NCBI RefSeq assembly: GCF_030272615.1
Contig: NC_081415.1
Span: forward strand, 262,308,925-262,372,924
Direction: 5' to 3'
From: Cryptomeria japonica
Lineage: Eukaryota > Streptophyta > Pinopsida > Cupressales > Cupressaceae
Length of the DNA: 64,000 bases
Shown here: positions 1-12,500 of the stretch, piece by piece
Layout of the letters: each line of letters opens with the position of its first letter
Numbering within the stretch: the stretch's first letter is position 1
Made by a program: the position numbers and the translations under genes
The notes under the pieces: model-generated
Databases searched by the model: none
What the model was told of the DNA's origin: nothing
Seen by the model: the letters and a program-made list of their open reading frames with translations, nothing else

Positions 1-1500
1 GCAAACGTTTGTTCAAAACCTTTCCCAGGAATGGGACCAATTTCTTCTATGTGCGGAGCGTGAAATTTGCCTCCATTAAAAGCTGCTCAAAACTTGTTAA
101 AAACCAGAAAACTAGACTGCAAAGACACCAACAAGCTTTATTGAACGGGGTGAACTCACAAAGCTAGTTCCCACTTTTTGGTACGTCTTGATTTTTGCTG
201 AAATCATACATTTTTTTGAAAATATAATGATTTAAGCTTTAAGAGGTCCCATTTTAAGTAATTAATTGAAGAGAGTTAAATTAAAGGCTCTTAGATCAAA
301 ATTTATTGGATAGAACCTCTCTACTTCTAAATCATACTTGCAATGGAGTCTCCTTTGCATCTATTAAATGCTGATAAAAAACCAATTTTACATTAGCTTT
401 TGGGGGATCAAATTAATTCATTTAATTTTTATTTTTGTAAAGTATTTAGTCCTTATTATAAGCTTTCCAAATAGTATAACTTTTAATATATTTAATTTCA
501 TTAATATATTTTTATTTTATTTCTTATGAATGTAGGTTTTTCACCGAACATGAACTTCTTTGTTCAATGCATTGGGAAAAATAGTAAACTAATTCAAAAA
601 AATTCTGAAAAATATCTATGCACTAGGTATTGATGTTTTCTTTCTAACATAAAAAAGAAAATTAAATTTTGATATATATAGAACAAGTTATGTGTTCAAA
701 TGTACACCTATATCTAAATTATAATTAGTCAAACTTCAAAACTTAATAAAATTCAAAATAATTAAGTTTTTATCATTTATAGAAAAAAAAATTATGCGTT
801 TCAGGATACACATCACTCTTAAAAAATGTTGTTTGCTGTAAAAAATTACTTTTTGAGGGAGATGGAAAAATCAAATAAATTTTATTCAAACAAATTTAAA
901 AAAAAAAATTTAGAATCTAGAAACAAGATGTTAAAAATCACTAGTTTATATCTTCTTCAAATTCTTAACGGTTTAAAAGTTATAGGTGTCGAAAAGTGAA
1001 GGTTTTTTTTCAAAATATTCATATAAGTGTCAAAGTTGGTCAAAAAGTGGAAACCAGTATTGTGAGTTCACCCACCAGTTTTTGGCAAATACAATGCACA
1101 ATAATCAAATTTGTAATAAATCCGCCGTCGTTTGCGATGTAATATAAATGCATGATCTGTGAAATAAATGGAAAGATATTTCACATCAGATTTCCTTCCC
1201 TCCGCCATTGTCTTGGACCAATGTCTGTGCTTTTGAACTATCGCATTTATTACCAAGCCAGTGGGATTGATTACTCGTCCTTGCGAGCCGTCAAGCGTGT
1301 TTGCTTGTTTAGCATTTCACGAACTGCATTAATACCACTTCCAAACACTCCCATTGCCCTTCCACCATCTGGCCACTTGATCTAACTGTGTGGGAGAAAA
1401 AGTGACACTAAGCAAACATGCCCCAATCTCACTTTCAACCACACACTTGTGGAATACGAAAGAGCCTAGAGGTATCACACAATTGGCTACTTCTTCTTGT
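1..1500. other. AT-rich upstream stretch without a recognised gene
   Basis: Long A/T runs dominate up to about 1050, followed by a more balanced stretch. The short open frames on both strands around 1068-1385 overlap each other and resemble nothing I recognise. I see no RNA gene and no clear mobile-element ends. Confidence 0.5.
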
Positions 1501-1639
1501 GGAAGAGAGAGCCACGGGCTACCTATTAGAATTTCTATTCCTTTGTTGTAAATGATAGATAGAATGATGCAAGTTCAATCCCTAACCCCAAAGTGCAAGT
1601 ATGAACTAATAACACGATTGCAGAATTGAACTTAAACAA

Positions 1640-2960
1640 TGGAAAGCTGTAAACACAAGGACAAGGCAAGAATGCAAATGCGTACCCGGAGTTAAAATCT
1701 GACTGAAAATGTTCGGGACGGGGGCGCGGGCGCCACTGTCCTGATTCTGCCCCTGAAACTGCTCCGGAAACTGCTATTTTTGCACTCTGGAAAAGCTATC
1801 AAAAAAGCTAAAAATGTTGTCTATCAGGAGGACCAGGGCGCCCAGCGCCCCTGTCCTGGCAGGACCAGGGCGCCCCACGCCCCTATCCTGGTCTTTTGCT
1901 CTGAAATTTGGTGTGTTGTTCGGTCTCCGTCTGCTTCTTCCGGATATGTAACTTGCGGCGTCGTCCGAATTTCGAAACCTGCACTTATATCTGAAAAGGT
2001 GTGGTGGGCGGCTATATAGGGTTTTGCCTTAGTCAAACCCCCGCTTCGGTGATTTCCACCTCCACGAATAGCCAAGTTGTATTGTAAAATGTATTGTGTG
2101 TGCAAGGTCCTTAAATGCAAGAAAGCAAACTAGAGCAACCTAGAAAGTAAACCCTAATTGCTTATAAATGATAATGTAAATGCTCTAAATCAAGATGCAA
2201 AGTGATCTAAAGCATGAATAAAGGATATATTGAAGCTTATGCAAAGACATGAAAACAACATGAAATCATACCCAACCCTCAAGGGAGGAGTACAAGCCAA
2301 TCTTCAGTCGGTAATCTCCTATTGTTCTTCAATGTCTCCCAAGCCCTAAATGAATGAAATTGATGAATGCTTGATGGATGGATGTTGAATGTTGTTGAAG
2401 TCTTCAAAGATCTGCTCTTTCGCTACATAGAAGGTCCTCGAAAGCCAAAGTTCCGATCCTTTCAAATGAAGAAAGAGAGCTCTTATATATGAAACCCTAG
2501 GTCTTAATTTTGACTTTTGGCCGACCTAGAGACTGAATATCCTGCCAATTTCTTGGGGTTAAGCTTTATTTTATGATTGGATCGCGCTCCTAAAATTTCG
2601 GGAAAAATGTTCGAGACCATGTGCACTCCGGGCGCCATGGTCCTCTCGGGGCGCCATGGTCCCGACAACTTTTCACCAAATTTTCAGGGCCGTCGGATAT
2701 GATGATTTTAGAGAGAATCTCGAAGTTACAGGTGATTTCGAGATGTTTTGACCCCTGAAATCAAGCCCCCAAGTTCAAAATAGGACCTAATTAGGGTTTT
2801 TGATTAAATGATGTATAGGAGGAATAAAATGAAAAGGGCACACTTTAATAAAAGGGCCCAACTTTATGATGTGGGAGATGATAAAATAGAACCTTAGACC
2901 TAATTAATTTGATTAATTAAGTGCTAAAGGGGAAATGCAATGCAAAATGCAAAATGTGCC
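1640..2960. repeat. GC-rich interspersed repeat debris with recurrent GGCGCC motifs
   Basis: Short blocks built on GGCGCC next to GGTCC/GGACC recur at about 1719-1745, 1835-1895 and 2628-2670, inside otherwise AT-rich sequence. The look is that of non-coding retroelement DNA such as an LTR or leader. No terminal repeats, primer-binding site or coding frame could be defined, so the element class is not assigned. Confidence 0.4.
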
Positions 2961-3023
2961 AAGGCGGGTGCTAAACTAGGTGTGAAATTGTACCACCCTA
3001 GCAAGTGCGTACAATTTATGACG

Positions 3024-3470
3024 CTACACTAACAAATCACATCCGACATTTGAGAGGAGATCCGCAACTATGTTCGCACCTCTCATGACGTGGGAAACCC
3101 GAAAAGCTTCAAATGAGGTGAGTTTTTCGCGTATTATCTCAACCCAGTGAGCTAATTTCCAAGAAGGGGTGGAACCTTTCGCTATTGCATTGATCACTAC
3201 TTGGGAATCCCCTTCCAAATGTAGTTTGGACACTTTCATGTTGATAGCCAATTCCGTAGCCATTAGTGCCGCCTGTGCTTCCGCTTCGTTGTTTGACCCA
3301 TTCTGAAGCCGTCTAGCCCCTTTGAATAGGATAATCCCCTTATCATCTCTTGCCACTACTCCCACTCTAGAGATACCCGGGTTTCCCTTAGACGCCCTAC
3401 CAAAGTTGATTTTAATCCACTCCTTAGATGGCGGTTCCCATTTAGGCTCGTTTTTTGTTGGTTCGGACAA
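3024..3470 (-). pseudogene. RNase H-like (RVT_3) remnant of a LINE-type retrotransposon
   Basis: This 148-codon frame reads as the RNase H domain found at the C-terminal end of plant L1-like ORF2 proteins. It has the entry block WIKINF, then SKGNPG, the NNEAEAQAAL helix carrying the second acidic residue, LEGDSQVV carrying the third, and a final NIVADLLS block. The first catalytic aspartate, normally in an NFDG block, is lost: the sequence reads NFGR. There is no reverse transcriptase or endonuclease upstream, which fits a 5'-truncated LINE copy. It runs opposite to CTU1 and about 2.9 kb before its start codon. A solo domesticated RNase H is the alternative, but the missing aspartate argues against activity. 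Confidence 0.7.
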
Positions 3471-3754
3471 GGGACTAACCCTCCAGGACCCATTAACGGG
3501 TTAAATAATTATAATTTATTTGTTATTTTTATTTAAGAATTGTATTTAAGATTAAGTTTATTGTTCAATTATAATTATAGAGATTTAGTTACAATTACAA
3601 TTAAATATTTTTAATTAATTCACTATTGCGGTAAATGATAGCTATAGTCAATTAGAATATATTTTATTAAATTTAGATTTAATTTTTTAGTATTAAAATT
3701 TAATTAAAATTATATAAGATTTTTTAATTATATAATTATTCAATTTTAGGATTG

Positions 3755-4085
3755 AAACACACATGAAATATAATATATAATTTATTAATTATTATCTAGA
3801 ATTTTAAAATAACGATAAATATTTTGATCAATATCATAAATTTAATTCCAATTATTATTTATTTTATTTATTATACTCTATACTAGTGAGTGGGTGCATT
3901 ATTCTAATATTATGTATTTTATAACACACATGAGATATAAAATATAATTTATTAATTATTATCTAAAATTTTAAAATAACAATAAATATTTTAATCAAAT
4001 ATATCATAAATCTAATTCTAATTATTATTTATTTTATTTATTATATTCTATGATAGTGAGTGGGTGCATTATTTTAATATTATGT
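3755..4085. repeat. Tandem pair of AT-rich ~168-bp units
   Basis: Two direct copies with a period of 167-170 bp, each running from a CACACATGA block to a TGAGTGGGTGCATT block (second block at 3891-3900 and 4061-4070). A three-base length difference lies in the middle. Surrounding 3500-4400 is very AT-rich and has no coding signal. Confidence 0.75.
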
Positions 4086-4418
4086 ATTATATATTATATA
4101 TTATTATTTTTCATATAATAACAATTTTAATTGTATTTATTACTTTATATTGTATTGTAAACTGATTGACTCTAATATACTTTAATTCAACCAATCATTT
4201 TCTAGAAACCCTAGATCTTTGGACATATTTCCCTTTGAATCTACATTTAGAATTTTTACCTTGCCTACAATGTAAATTTTCATATAATTATTAGATTTTT
4301 TAATTCTCAAATAATTTTCAAACCTAACCTAAACCTTAAAAAAAAACCTTTATTTTTTACCTTAGTTCTCTTTGTAGTGTATTTGTTATTTATCTCATTT
4401 GTAAGAAGTTACTAGCTC

Positions 4419-5575
4419 ATGATAGAGGTTTTTATCTCTATTTCTCTCCCTGTCTCCTTCCATTTCTCTCTCTACATTTATATGTGTGTGTATCTCACAC
4501 ACATTATCTTTCCCAAGTTATATCTATATCTATCTCTCCTCTCTATTTGTTTATCTCTATCTTTAAATCCCAATTACTCCCTCTCTCTCCCTCTCTTCTT
4601 ATCATTCCCTCTTTCTATCTCCTTCTCTCTTATTCACTCTGGCTCTCTTACTCTCTACTTCCTTCAAAATCCTCTATCTATCTCTATCTATCCATATGTT
4701 TCTACCTCTATTTCCTTATCTATTTCTATATCTATCTTCTTACCATTATCTATCTCTCTGTATATCAATCCCTCTCTCCCTCTCTCCCTCTATATCTATT
4801 GAGCTATCTTTCCCCTTCTCTCACTATCTCCCTCTCACTCATCTCTCTATCTCACTATATCAAATCTTCCATCTTCATCTTTCTTTTCTCTCCCTCCCCC
4901 CTTCTATATATTGATATATATCTCTATCTTCCCCCTTTTCTCTTTCCCCCTTCTACCCATCTCTCCCCTTTTTCCCCATATATCTCTATCTCCATCTCTT
5001 TCTCTTCCCATATATCTCTACATCCCCCCCTCTCTCTCCATATTTATTTGTCTATCTCTACTTCTCTTTATTTTTGTCTCTCTATTTGTCTCCATGTCTC
5101 TCTATCCCTCTATCCCTTTCTCTATATCTCCTTATATATGTATTCATCTATTATTTTGGCTCACAATCTATATCTCTCTTTATCACTTCCTCTATCTCTT
5201 CCTCTCCATCTCTCCCTCTCTATCTCTCCCTCTACCTCTTTCTATCTCGCTATCTACATTATTCCCTAAATGATGTCCTACCAATATCTCTCTTTCTTTA
5301 TCTCTCTCCCTATCTCCCTATTTATCTCTCTATCGATGCATCTCTCTCCCTTTCTCTTCTGATATATCTCTATCCTCTCTCTTTCTCTTCTCATATGTCT
5401 CTATCTCCCCTTCTTTCTCTGTTCCTCTTTCTCTCTCCATTTCTGTCACTTTATCTGTTTCTCTCCCCCTCTCTATATCTTCCTATATTGTTATCTCTAG
5501 ATATCACTTTATCTCACCATCTATATCTCTACTTATATTTTCTCCCCCCTAATCCCCCCCCCCCTCTCTCTCTCT
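4419..5575. repeat. 1.15-kb near-pure pyrimidine tract (CTATCT/CTCTCC-like)
   Basis: The + strand is almost only C and T, broken by scattered A (TATCT, TATATC) and very few G. Motifs are variable hexamers such as TCTATC, TCTCCC and TATCTC rather than one perfect unit. All three + frames stay open for long distances only because stop codons need A and G in combinations that are rare here. The encoded Ser/Leu/Tyr/Ile/Pro-only peptides are therefore not genes. The tract ends about 820 bases before the CTU1 ATG. Confidence 0.9.
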
Positions 5576-5697
5576 CCAAATTGCAAACATAACACAAGCT
5601 TGTTGGTAGTGGAGCTTCATTATCTTTCAAATTTAGAGGTTTTGTTTTGTCTCGATCATGTTTAGAAGGATGCATACTTGATTCAAAGCTATCACTT

Positions 5698-6380
5698 CAT
5701 TATTAAGATCTTTGTTGCACCAAAAATTTATCTTCTCATGTCTGCAAATAGACTAATTTTTTCCTAATTAATCTTCACACCTTTTTGACGTACTCATTGC
5801 ACACTAAGGTACAATACCTATGTAAAAAAATTTAAGAGACCAAAGATAACCTATAAAAAATGCTCATATATATATGAATCTGAACCCATGTGACATTGCA
5901 CATAAACCCCAAACATAGGGTGCACCATTTCCCTTCTCCTAAGTTATTAGCGCTGTCCTTTTGGAGACATTCGATAGAATTGGAACAACCTGTACAATAG
6001 TGCGAATTTAAAACATGTTCTTCTGAATTCTGCATTATTAAGATTTTTGTTGCACCAAAAATTTATCTTCTCATGTCTGCACATATGTATGCAAATAAAC
6101 TAATTTTTTCCTAATTAATCTTCACACCTTTTTGACGTACCCATTGCACACTCAGATACAATACCTAGCTAAAAATATTTAAGAGACCAAAGATAGCCTA
6201 TAAAAAATGCTCATATATATATGAATCTAAACCCATGTGACACTGCACGTAAACCCCAAACATAGGGTGCACCATTTCCCTTCTCCTAAGTTATCAGCGC
6301 TATCCTTTTGGAGACATCCGATAGAATTGGAACGACCTGTACAATAGCGCGAATTTAAAACATGTTCTTCTGAATTCTGC
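5698..6380 (+). repeat. Direct tandem duplication of the presumed CTU1 promoter and 5' leader
   Basis: Copy 1 (about 5698-6033) and copy 2 (about 6034-6380) are near-identical direct repeats running from CATTATTAAGAT to a shared GAATTCTGCA. Copy 2 has roughly 11 extra bases near 6082 and a scatter of substitutions. Copy 2 ends 20 bases before the CTU1 ATG. Each copy contains a TATAAAAAA box (5852-5860 and 6199-6207). Confidence 0.85.
6199..6207 (+). promoter_or_regulatory. Candidate TATA box of CTU1 (copy 2); twin at 5852-5860
   Basis: TATAAAAAA lies about 195 bases before the start codon. A start site about 30 bases downstream would give a leader of roughly 165 nt without an intron. The identical box in copy 1 could act as a second upstream promoter. 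This is inference from position and motif only. Confidence 0.45.
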
Positions 6381-6400
6381 AGTTGTGGAATCGGGCAAAT

Positions 6401-6535
6401 ATGGAGGCGATTGCAAACGGGAATGGCGGTACGAGTGCAAATGTTAATGAAAAGCAGCCTAAGAGAATGGGACGGAACTGTGAAATTTGCGGTCACAAAA
6501 GAGCTGCTCTCCGGAGACCCAAAACTGGCCAGCAG
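6401..6535 (+). CDS. CTU1: CTU1 exon 1 (residues 1-45, ends phase 0)
   Basis: It starts at ATG 6401 and ends CAG before GTGCTG. It encodes the first zinc pair CEIC and the conserved RRPKTGQQ block. The variable N-terminus (about 25 residues) is a little longer than in Arabidopsis. Confidence 0.93.
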
Positions 6536-9500
6536 GTGCTGTTTATTTCGTTACAAACACTCTCTGCAATTTATTTGTTTGACCTTCCAACCGCGTTTCT
6601 CCAAATTAATATTAATTATTTATGAAATAGCTTTTTAAATTTTTTTTTTTGTGTGTGGCAAACATAAAAAGAAAAATTACTCGACACTTTTATAAAACAT
6701 ATGGGCAAACAATTGGGTCCATATTAGAAGAAAAAAACCTGTCTGTCAACTATGTTTGAAAAAGGTTTCGTTCTCTGTGTACTCCCTTTAATAAAACTCA
6801 TTTGCAACCAATTTGTAGATCATCATGTGTAATTGGAGGTATCTATTGTAGGGACGGGTTGGAGGCCGAATACGGGGTTTCGGGCGAGTAAGGTTGGAGG
6901 CCTAGATAGATAAGGACATGTTTCATATTGTGGGAATAGTAGTTCACATTTTGAACTGCAAAGGGACGGTTTTCATTGAATTATAAGCATTTAAAAAAAA
7001 AAATTCTATGTCAATGTAGTCTTTCGCTGACTCAGCATAGTGTTGTTTAATCCATTCATTTGTACTTGTTTATTTGGTGTCTCTTGGGACACGGATTTGC
7101 CCATGTTGTTACTCCTGCAAATGGTATGTGTTAAAAGAAAGGTTGACGTGAATGATCTCATTGGAAATTGTTGCTATTCACTCTTTCTTTTGGGCGCAGT
7201 TGCTCTAGTTATACTTGAATATTTGATACTTATATTTGAGAAAAGTGCAAATTTCTCCCAAGAAGTAAAATTGACCCTTTTATGTTCTTTTCGATGTTCA
7301 ATGAAGAAGTCATAGGGCTTTAAGAAAACTAGCATAACGTGATAATTTAAGGCTAATCAAAACATGACATCAAAGTTTAAGTGACTATTATGCTGGTTAA
7401 ATAGTGTACTTGAAATTGAGATTTTGTGAGTTGGACCATCCTACACAGCTTCTATGCCAAGCATTTCTTGTAGATTATTGATGGCACCATCATCCATCCC
7501 ATCAGTCTCCCATAGCGTTGGGCATATGACCTTAGAATTTCACCTGACCACTAATTTACGAGTGAGTTGAGACAGACGACCATCTTTAATGAGGTCATAG
7601 TATCTGTTGGTTTTGTTTTTCCAAGAAGTGGAGCCAGAGCATTTTATTTTCAGGTTTCCTGTCCACTACGATATCTAGTGAAGATATCACTATTTCCAGA
7701 GTGATGAGGAGGCATTGCGTCTAGTAGCCAGAAACTCTTGTGTCCCTCCATGGGTGCGCGTATCCCCGTATCCGAAACGGATAAGTGTTTGATACAGCTT
7801 TGGATACATGTCAAATACTATACCCACGCATGCCCAACAAACCTTGATTTCCAACCATATGTTATTTGATTTTTTCAAAATTTGATGTAAATCTTCTTAA
7901 ATTTAATTTTAAAAAACTTCATTCATGCAATGTTTTAAAAAAAAAATTGGTATAAACAAAACCTACACCAAATGAGAAAGACAATTTAAATGTTTTTCTA
8001 TTTTAGAAACCCATTTTTTGTGTTATCTTCCAATCCAACTCTACTTTTTTTTGGATATTGTAAGTTGTCAAATCAACTTATAACTATTCCTGTAGCAATT
8101 TTGTGTCTTTATTGCTTTTGAAGTAATGAAATCTCCTCTAATAACTTAGAAAATTGTGTTAAATATGTGTGTACGTGTTTTTTATAAATTTCGTTTCCGA
8201 CAGTATCCATATTGGGGGTCTTAAAAAATGGCCGTATCCATATCTGATACTGTATCCGTATTTGTATCTGTATCTGTGTCCATGTAACTTTGACTCGTGT
8301 CCAATACTTAGTCCAAGGGAGATACCACTCGTTGTACAGAGATTAAGCAGGTCTCCAACTTACCCTATCTTGTTGTCTTAACCAAAGGAGCTTGGCCCTT
8401 TACCTTTGGGACATTGTTACTTTCAAACATTAGGTTTTGCGGGTGACTTCAAGGACCATTGGGCCAATTATCCCCATTCAGCCTATTTCATCCATTGGAG
8501 ATGTCAAGTGATATAGGCAAATGAGATGGCATCTCTCTTCATGAACTGCCACCCAGGTGGCCGAGTACCCTAGAGAATCTCATCAGAATCCTCTACAAGA
8601 GGCAGTGTCAAAACAATCTATTTTAAGTCCATTAGCTTGCTTTTTTTAGCCATCACTTTTTTGAGGAGGTGAACACATTTTGAGAAGACTTTTTTAGATG
8701 GCCTTCTAGAAGGTCTATTGTTAGGTTGATATTTTCATTAGATTGCCCGAGTCTAGATTTAGTATCAATGGATTAAAATTGGTAATAAGTTTGCTTTGCA
8801 TGCAACCATTCCACTCTTAGGATAGAAGTTGTATTTAGATTTTTATTTATTTTTCATGCTTTAGTTTTTTAAGCATTGTAAATAACTGAAATAAGTGCTC
8901 TTGGCATTAATGGATCCAGAATCTACTATTATTCAATAGAATTTTATTATGCCTATTTGTGCCCAATTGTTGTTGAAATTTTGTGTGTTATGTGCTTATA
9001 TGAGTTGAATATCACTTGGCATTTATTGAAAGCTTTGTATTGCAGTAGTCGTCAAGTTGGTCATTGTAGCTTTGAATGTAACCACTGTGTTTAGCTTATA
9101 ACATCTTATGTATGTTTTTTAAGGTAAATTAAATCGTATTAAGCGAGTTTTCAAACTTTCTATTGGAGTTTTACTTGATGTTGGAGACTGTGGCTTTGTA
9201 CATAACCCCTTAATTCAATTTACCAAAGGGTTTATGTCCTTGTTTTGCACTAAAAGATGTGAATTAAAATGGCAACATACATCTATATAATTTCTTTCTT
9301 CCTTTCTCTTCACCGATTGCTAAAAATGGTTATAGGGACTAAAAGACACATCAGCATAGTAGGCACCTCAAGTGAGGGAAAGCACAAAACATCTCTTTAT
9401 GTTAATCATCTAAGATATATAATCTTCAACAGAAGGAAAAAGTAAGCTTCATGCTTATATCAGCTATGTGACACCTAGTGTGTAATGTCCCCACTTTGAA

Positions 9501-12500
9501 ATATAATTTAAGAATAAATGATAATAATAAAATTAAAATACAAAAGAATGAAAGTAAAAATAAAAATATAAAAGAATATAATTAAAATTTGATTAAAGTT
9601 AATGAATGGTCAAAAGGCATGAGATGATAAGTTGTGACTCCCTCAAACGTGAGATATAAAAGGGAGAAGAAAACTTCATTTGAGGGGGGTAGAATTTGGA
9701 AAATAAGAAGTGCAGATCTGATTGTGAAAGGTTGTGTCCCTTTCAAAGGACAGAAATAATGAAGAGTTGCACTCTTTCAAAGGGTGTGTCTCTTGCCAAA
9801 GGGCATACATGATGAAGAGGTGTGACCTCTCCTTCACATTGAGAGATATAAAGGAAAGGAATCAAAAACATCCAGTGACATCACCATGGATCAGATCAAA
9901 TCAGAACTGTTATTAAGTTATAGGCAGTAACATCCTTCTTCTTGGTGGTATGCATGGGGATGTGTTTAATAAGGATGCTTAATATATGAAGCCCAATAAT
10001 GTTCTTATGCAGAATCAATAGTAATATTAATATGGACTGCAATATGTATGACAGTCATACTTAATTTCATATATATATTTATACTACATAAGAAATTAGT
10101 ATACTTATAGACTAAATCATGTTATTACTGTCAGTTTTTAAGAAGATGGGAATGAGATGTTCCAAAGAGGGGCAGTCTAAATCCAAGCAATAGGTTAAGT
10201 CCCAAGATAGGGTGGGGATCAGCGACCTATAAGCCTTGAGGGTATAGACCCAAGATAGGTAAGGGCTTGGATCTATAAACTTTGAGGGAACCTATTGTAT
10301 TTGATCTCTAAGTGCTTTGGTAACATACATAGACCCTTCTCCCTTAAAACTGAAGTAGTAGCAGGGTCTGATATCTATATTAAGAACTATGAATAATGAA
10401 ATTAATCATCTAATGAGGAAAATAAATAAGCACTTGTTAATAACTAATTGAAGAATATCAATCAATTTTAATATATTGAAATAGATCAGTTAGGGGACAT
10501 TACATAGTGCTTGACACAGCCTTTTCTTAAGAAGAGTTCTATGATTATTGAATGCATGAATTCATGAGGTCTAGATGGCTTGTGCATGGGCTCTGATTAT
10601 TGGCATGAGTTGCAAGGTGAAGGCCATCTCATCTATAACTGTGGAGTACTGCAAATCTAGGGGAGGATATCCATTGGATCAGCATCATCCAAGGGCAAAT
10701 GTTCAATTTATTTTACTCTTCTTTGTTGATTAGAGTGTTGAAACCGAACAATTGACTGCAATTTGCCATAAGATATGTATGTACAATCTAGTCAGATCTA
10801 AAGGAAAAAGATATGTGAGATCTTTCTAAACTCACAAGGTAAGGATTCAAGTAGATGGTTCCATTTAACGTTCATAACTGGCATCCCAGCAGGATGGGGC
10901 TCACTCATTTGTGTCATGGGCTAATTTCACTATTTCTATTAGATTTCGAATAGAAGGTCAATACAATTATGATTATAGGGCCACAAACAGTTCCTCTTAA
11001 ACTGCATATGCCAGAGTATCAATAATTAGTTTGTTGAAGACATGCACCCTCCCTTAAACAATGAGCACTTCTTCAAGGGGTACATAAGGTTTCTCTTTCA
11101 ACATGGAGGAATGAGTATCAAATTATCAATTTTTGGGCTTGTGAAAACACGAGTGATCTATCTTAGACTATAAGGGCAAGAGAATCAACTATGCATCTTA
11201 TCACACATTTGAGAGATTTACACATATCATCATAAATATCCTTAGGCCAATACACCTAGGGTTTCGTGCAATCATGGCATACCATTTTTAGTCTGAATTA
11301 TGATTATTAATTGAGCATTTCATGGCTATAATTCTATTTCATTCAGCAGTATTAAGTTTTTACAGTAGTTGAAATTATTGAAGTATGTTCTTGGTTCAAA
11401 ATTCTTCTTCATTTTATAGATTTTATAATTCTGAAGACATATCTGATTTTGGTCACAGTTTTAGCAGAAAGATAATATCAAACCTTCTCCGGAGCCAATA
11501 CTACATGAAGAAATCTAGGTGGTAGATTACTCATGTTAGAGGAAGAGAAAATGTTCTCCACACTGGCTGAAGTGTGGCTGTCTCAAATCTGAATTAAAAT
11601 CTGGAATTGCCAGCAAGAGCATAGTATACACTTCTCATATGCTGATGAATTTCGTAGATGCTTTAACACTGGTGATACTTGGCTCAAGAACATAAATAGG
11701 GCACATAATATCTAGGTGATTTGTTATTAAATTATTAGAGATCTTAAAATAAATTGTTGTTTAGATTGATGTATGCACTTGTTTGAAGGGGGATTTCCTA
11801 GAATTGTTTGAAGAGGGAAGTCCTAAACTGGGTTGAAAAGAGCATTTTTCTGTTTAGGGCATTATTTTTTCAAAATGCTGATTTTATTTTTAGTTATACA
11901 TCCTGGGTGCTTGTTATCCTAAGCTTAGGTTGGCTATCTTTTCTTTTCTTTTCTCGAATTAGGTTAGTTTATTTCTAAAGTTGGTCTTGTTTCGGGATTT
12001 ACAATTTTTTTTTTTTTCGACATATCATGAAATCTTCTATTATTCACTGAACAGCTCTTCAGGTGTTCTTTCTGATATTGTAACCTCAATCAAATTCATG
12101 ATTTTATCATGACTTCTGTATTTCCACAGGTTTAACAGATGATCCTTTTAATTTATCATGGAATTGCAAGGCGCTTTCTAGCAGTCTTTTTAAACCTGGG
12201 CGTCAGATATACTAATGGAAATCTATCATTCAATTGTGTGGTCATCTTCCATTGTCAATGTTACTTATTTGTTGTAATATGTGTTCATAAAGATGAATGG
12301 TTTCCTGCAACTCATCTTTAAAGGTAACATTCATTCCATTAACATTCATTCCATTGTTCACAATGTATGTTACACTTTGACGAGTCTTCTCTTGGAAGAA
12401 GATTACCTCCACAATAGCTCCAAATTTAGTCAGAGTTTATTTTTATCGGTTGGAATGAACTAAATGACATTTTAGTGGGTAAATGGTATTTTACTTTTTT

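Noticed and set aside
4419-5592. Several long overlapping + strand open frames of Ser/Leu/Ile/Tyr/Pro-only peptides
   Set aside because: They come from the pyrimidine tract, where stops are scarce in every + frame. Composition is non-protein-like and the frames overlap each other.
6383-6400. Upstream TTG extension of CTU1 exon 1 (six extra residues)
   Set aside because: Plant nuclear genes rarely start at TTG, and ATG 6401 is in frame and gives the expected protein.
9481-10504. TIR DNA transposon
   Set aside because: TG...CA ends, a 5-bp target duplication and an internal TATA box fit a solo LTR better; no transposase is present and the duplication size matches no common TIR family I would expect.
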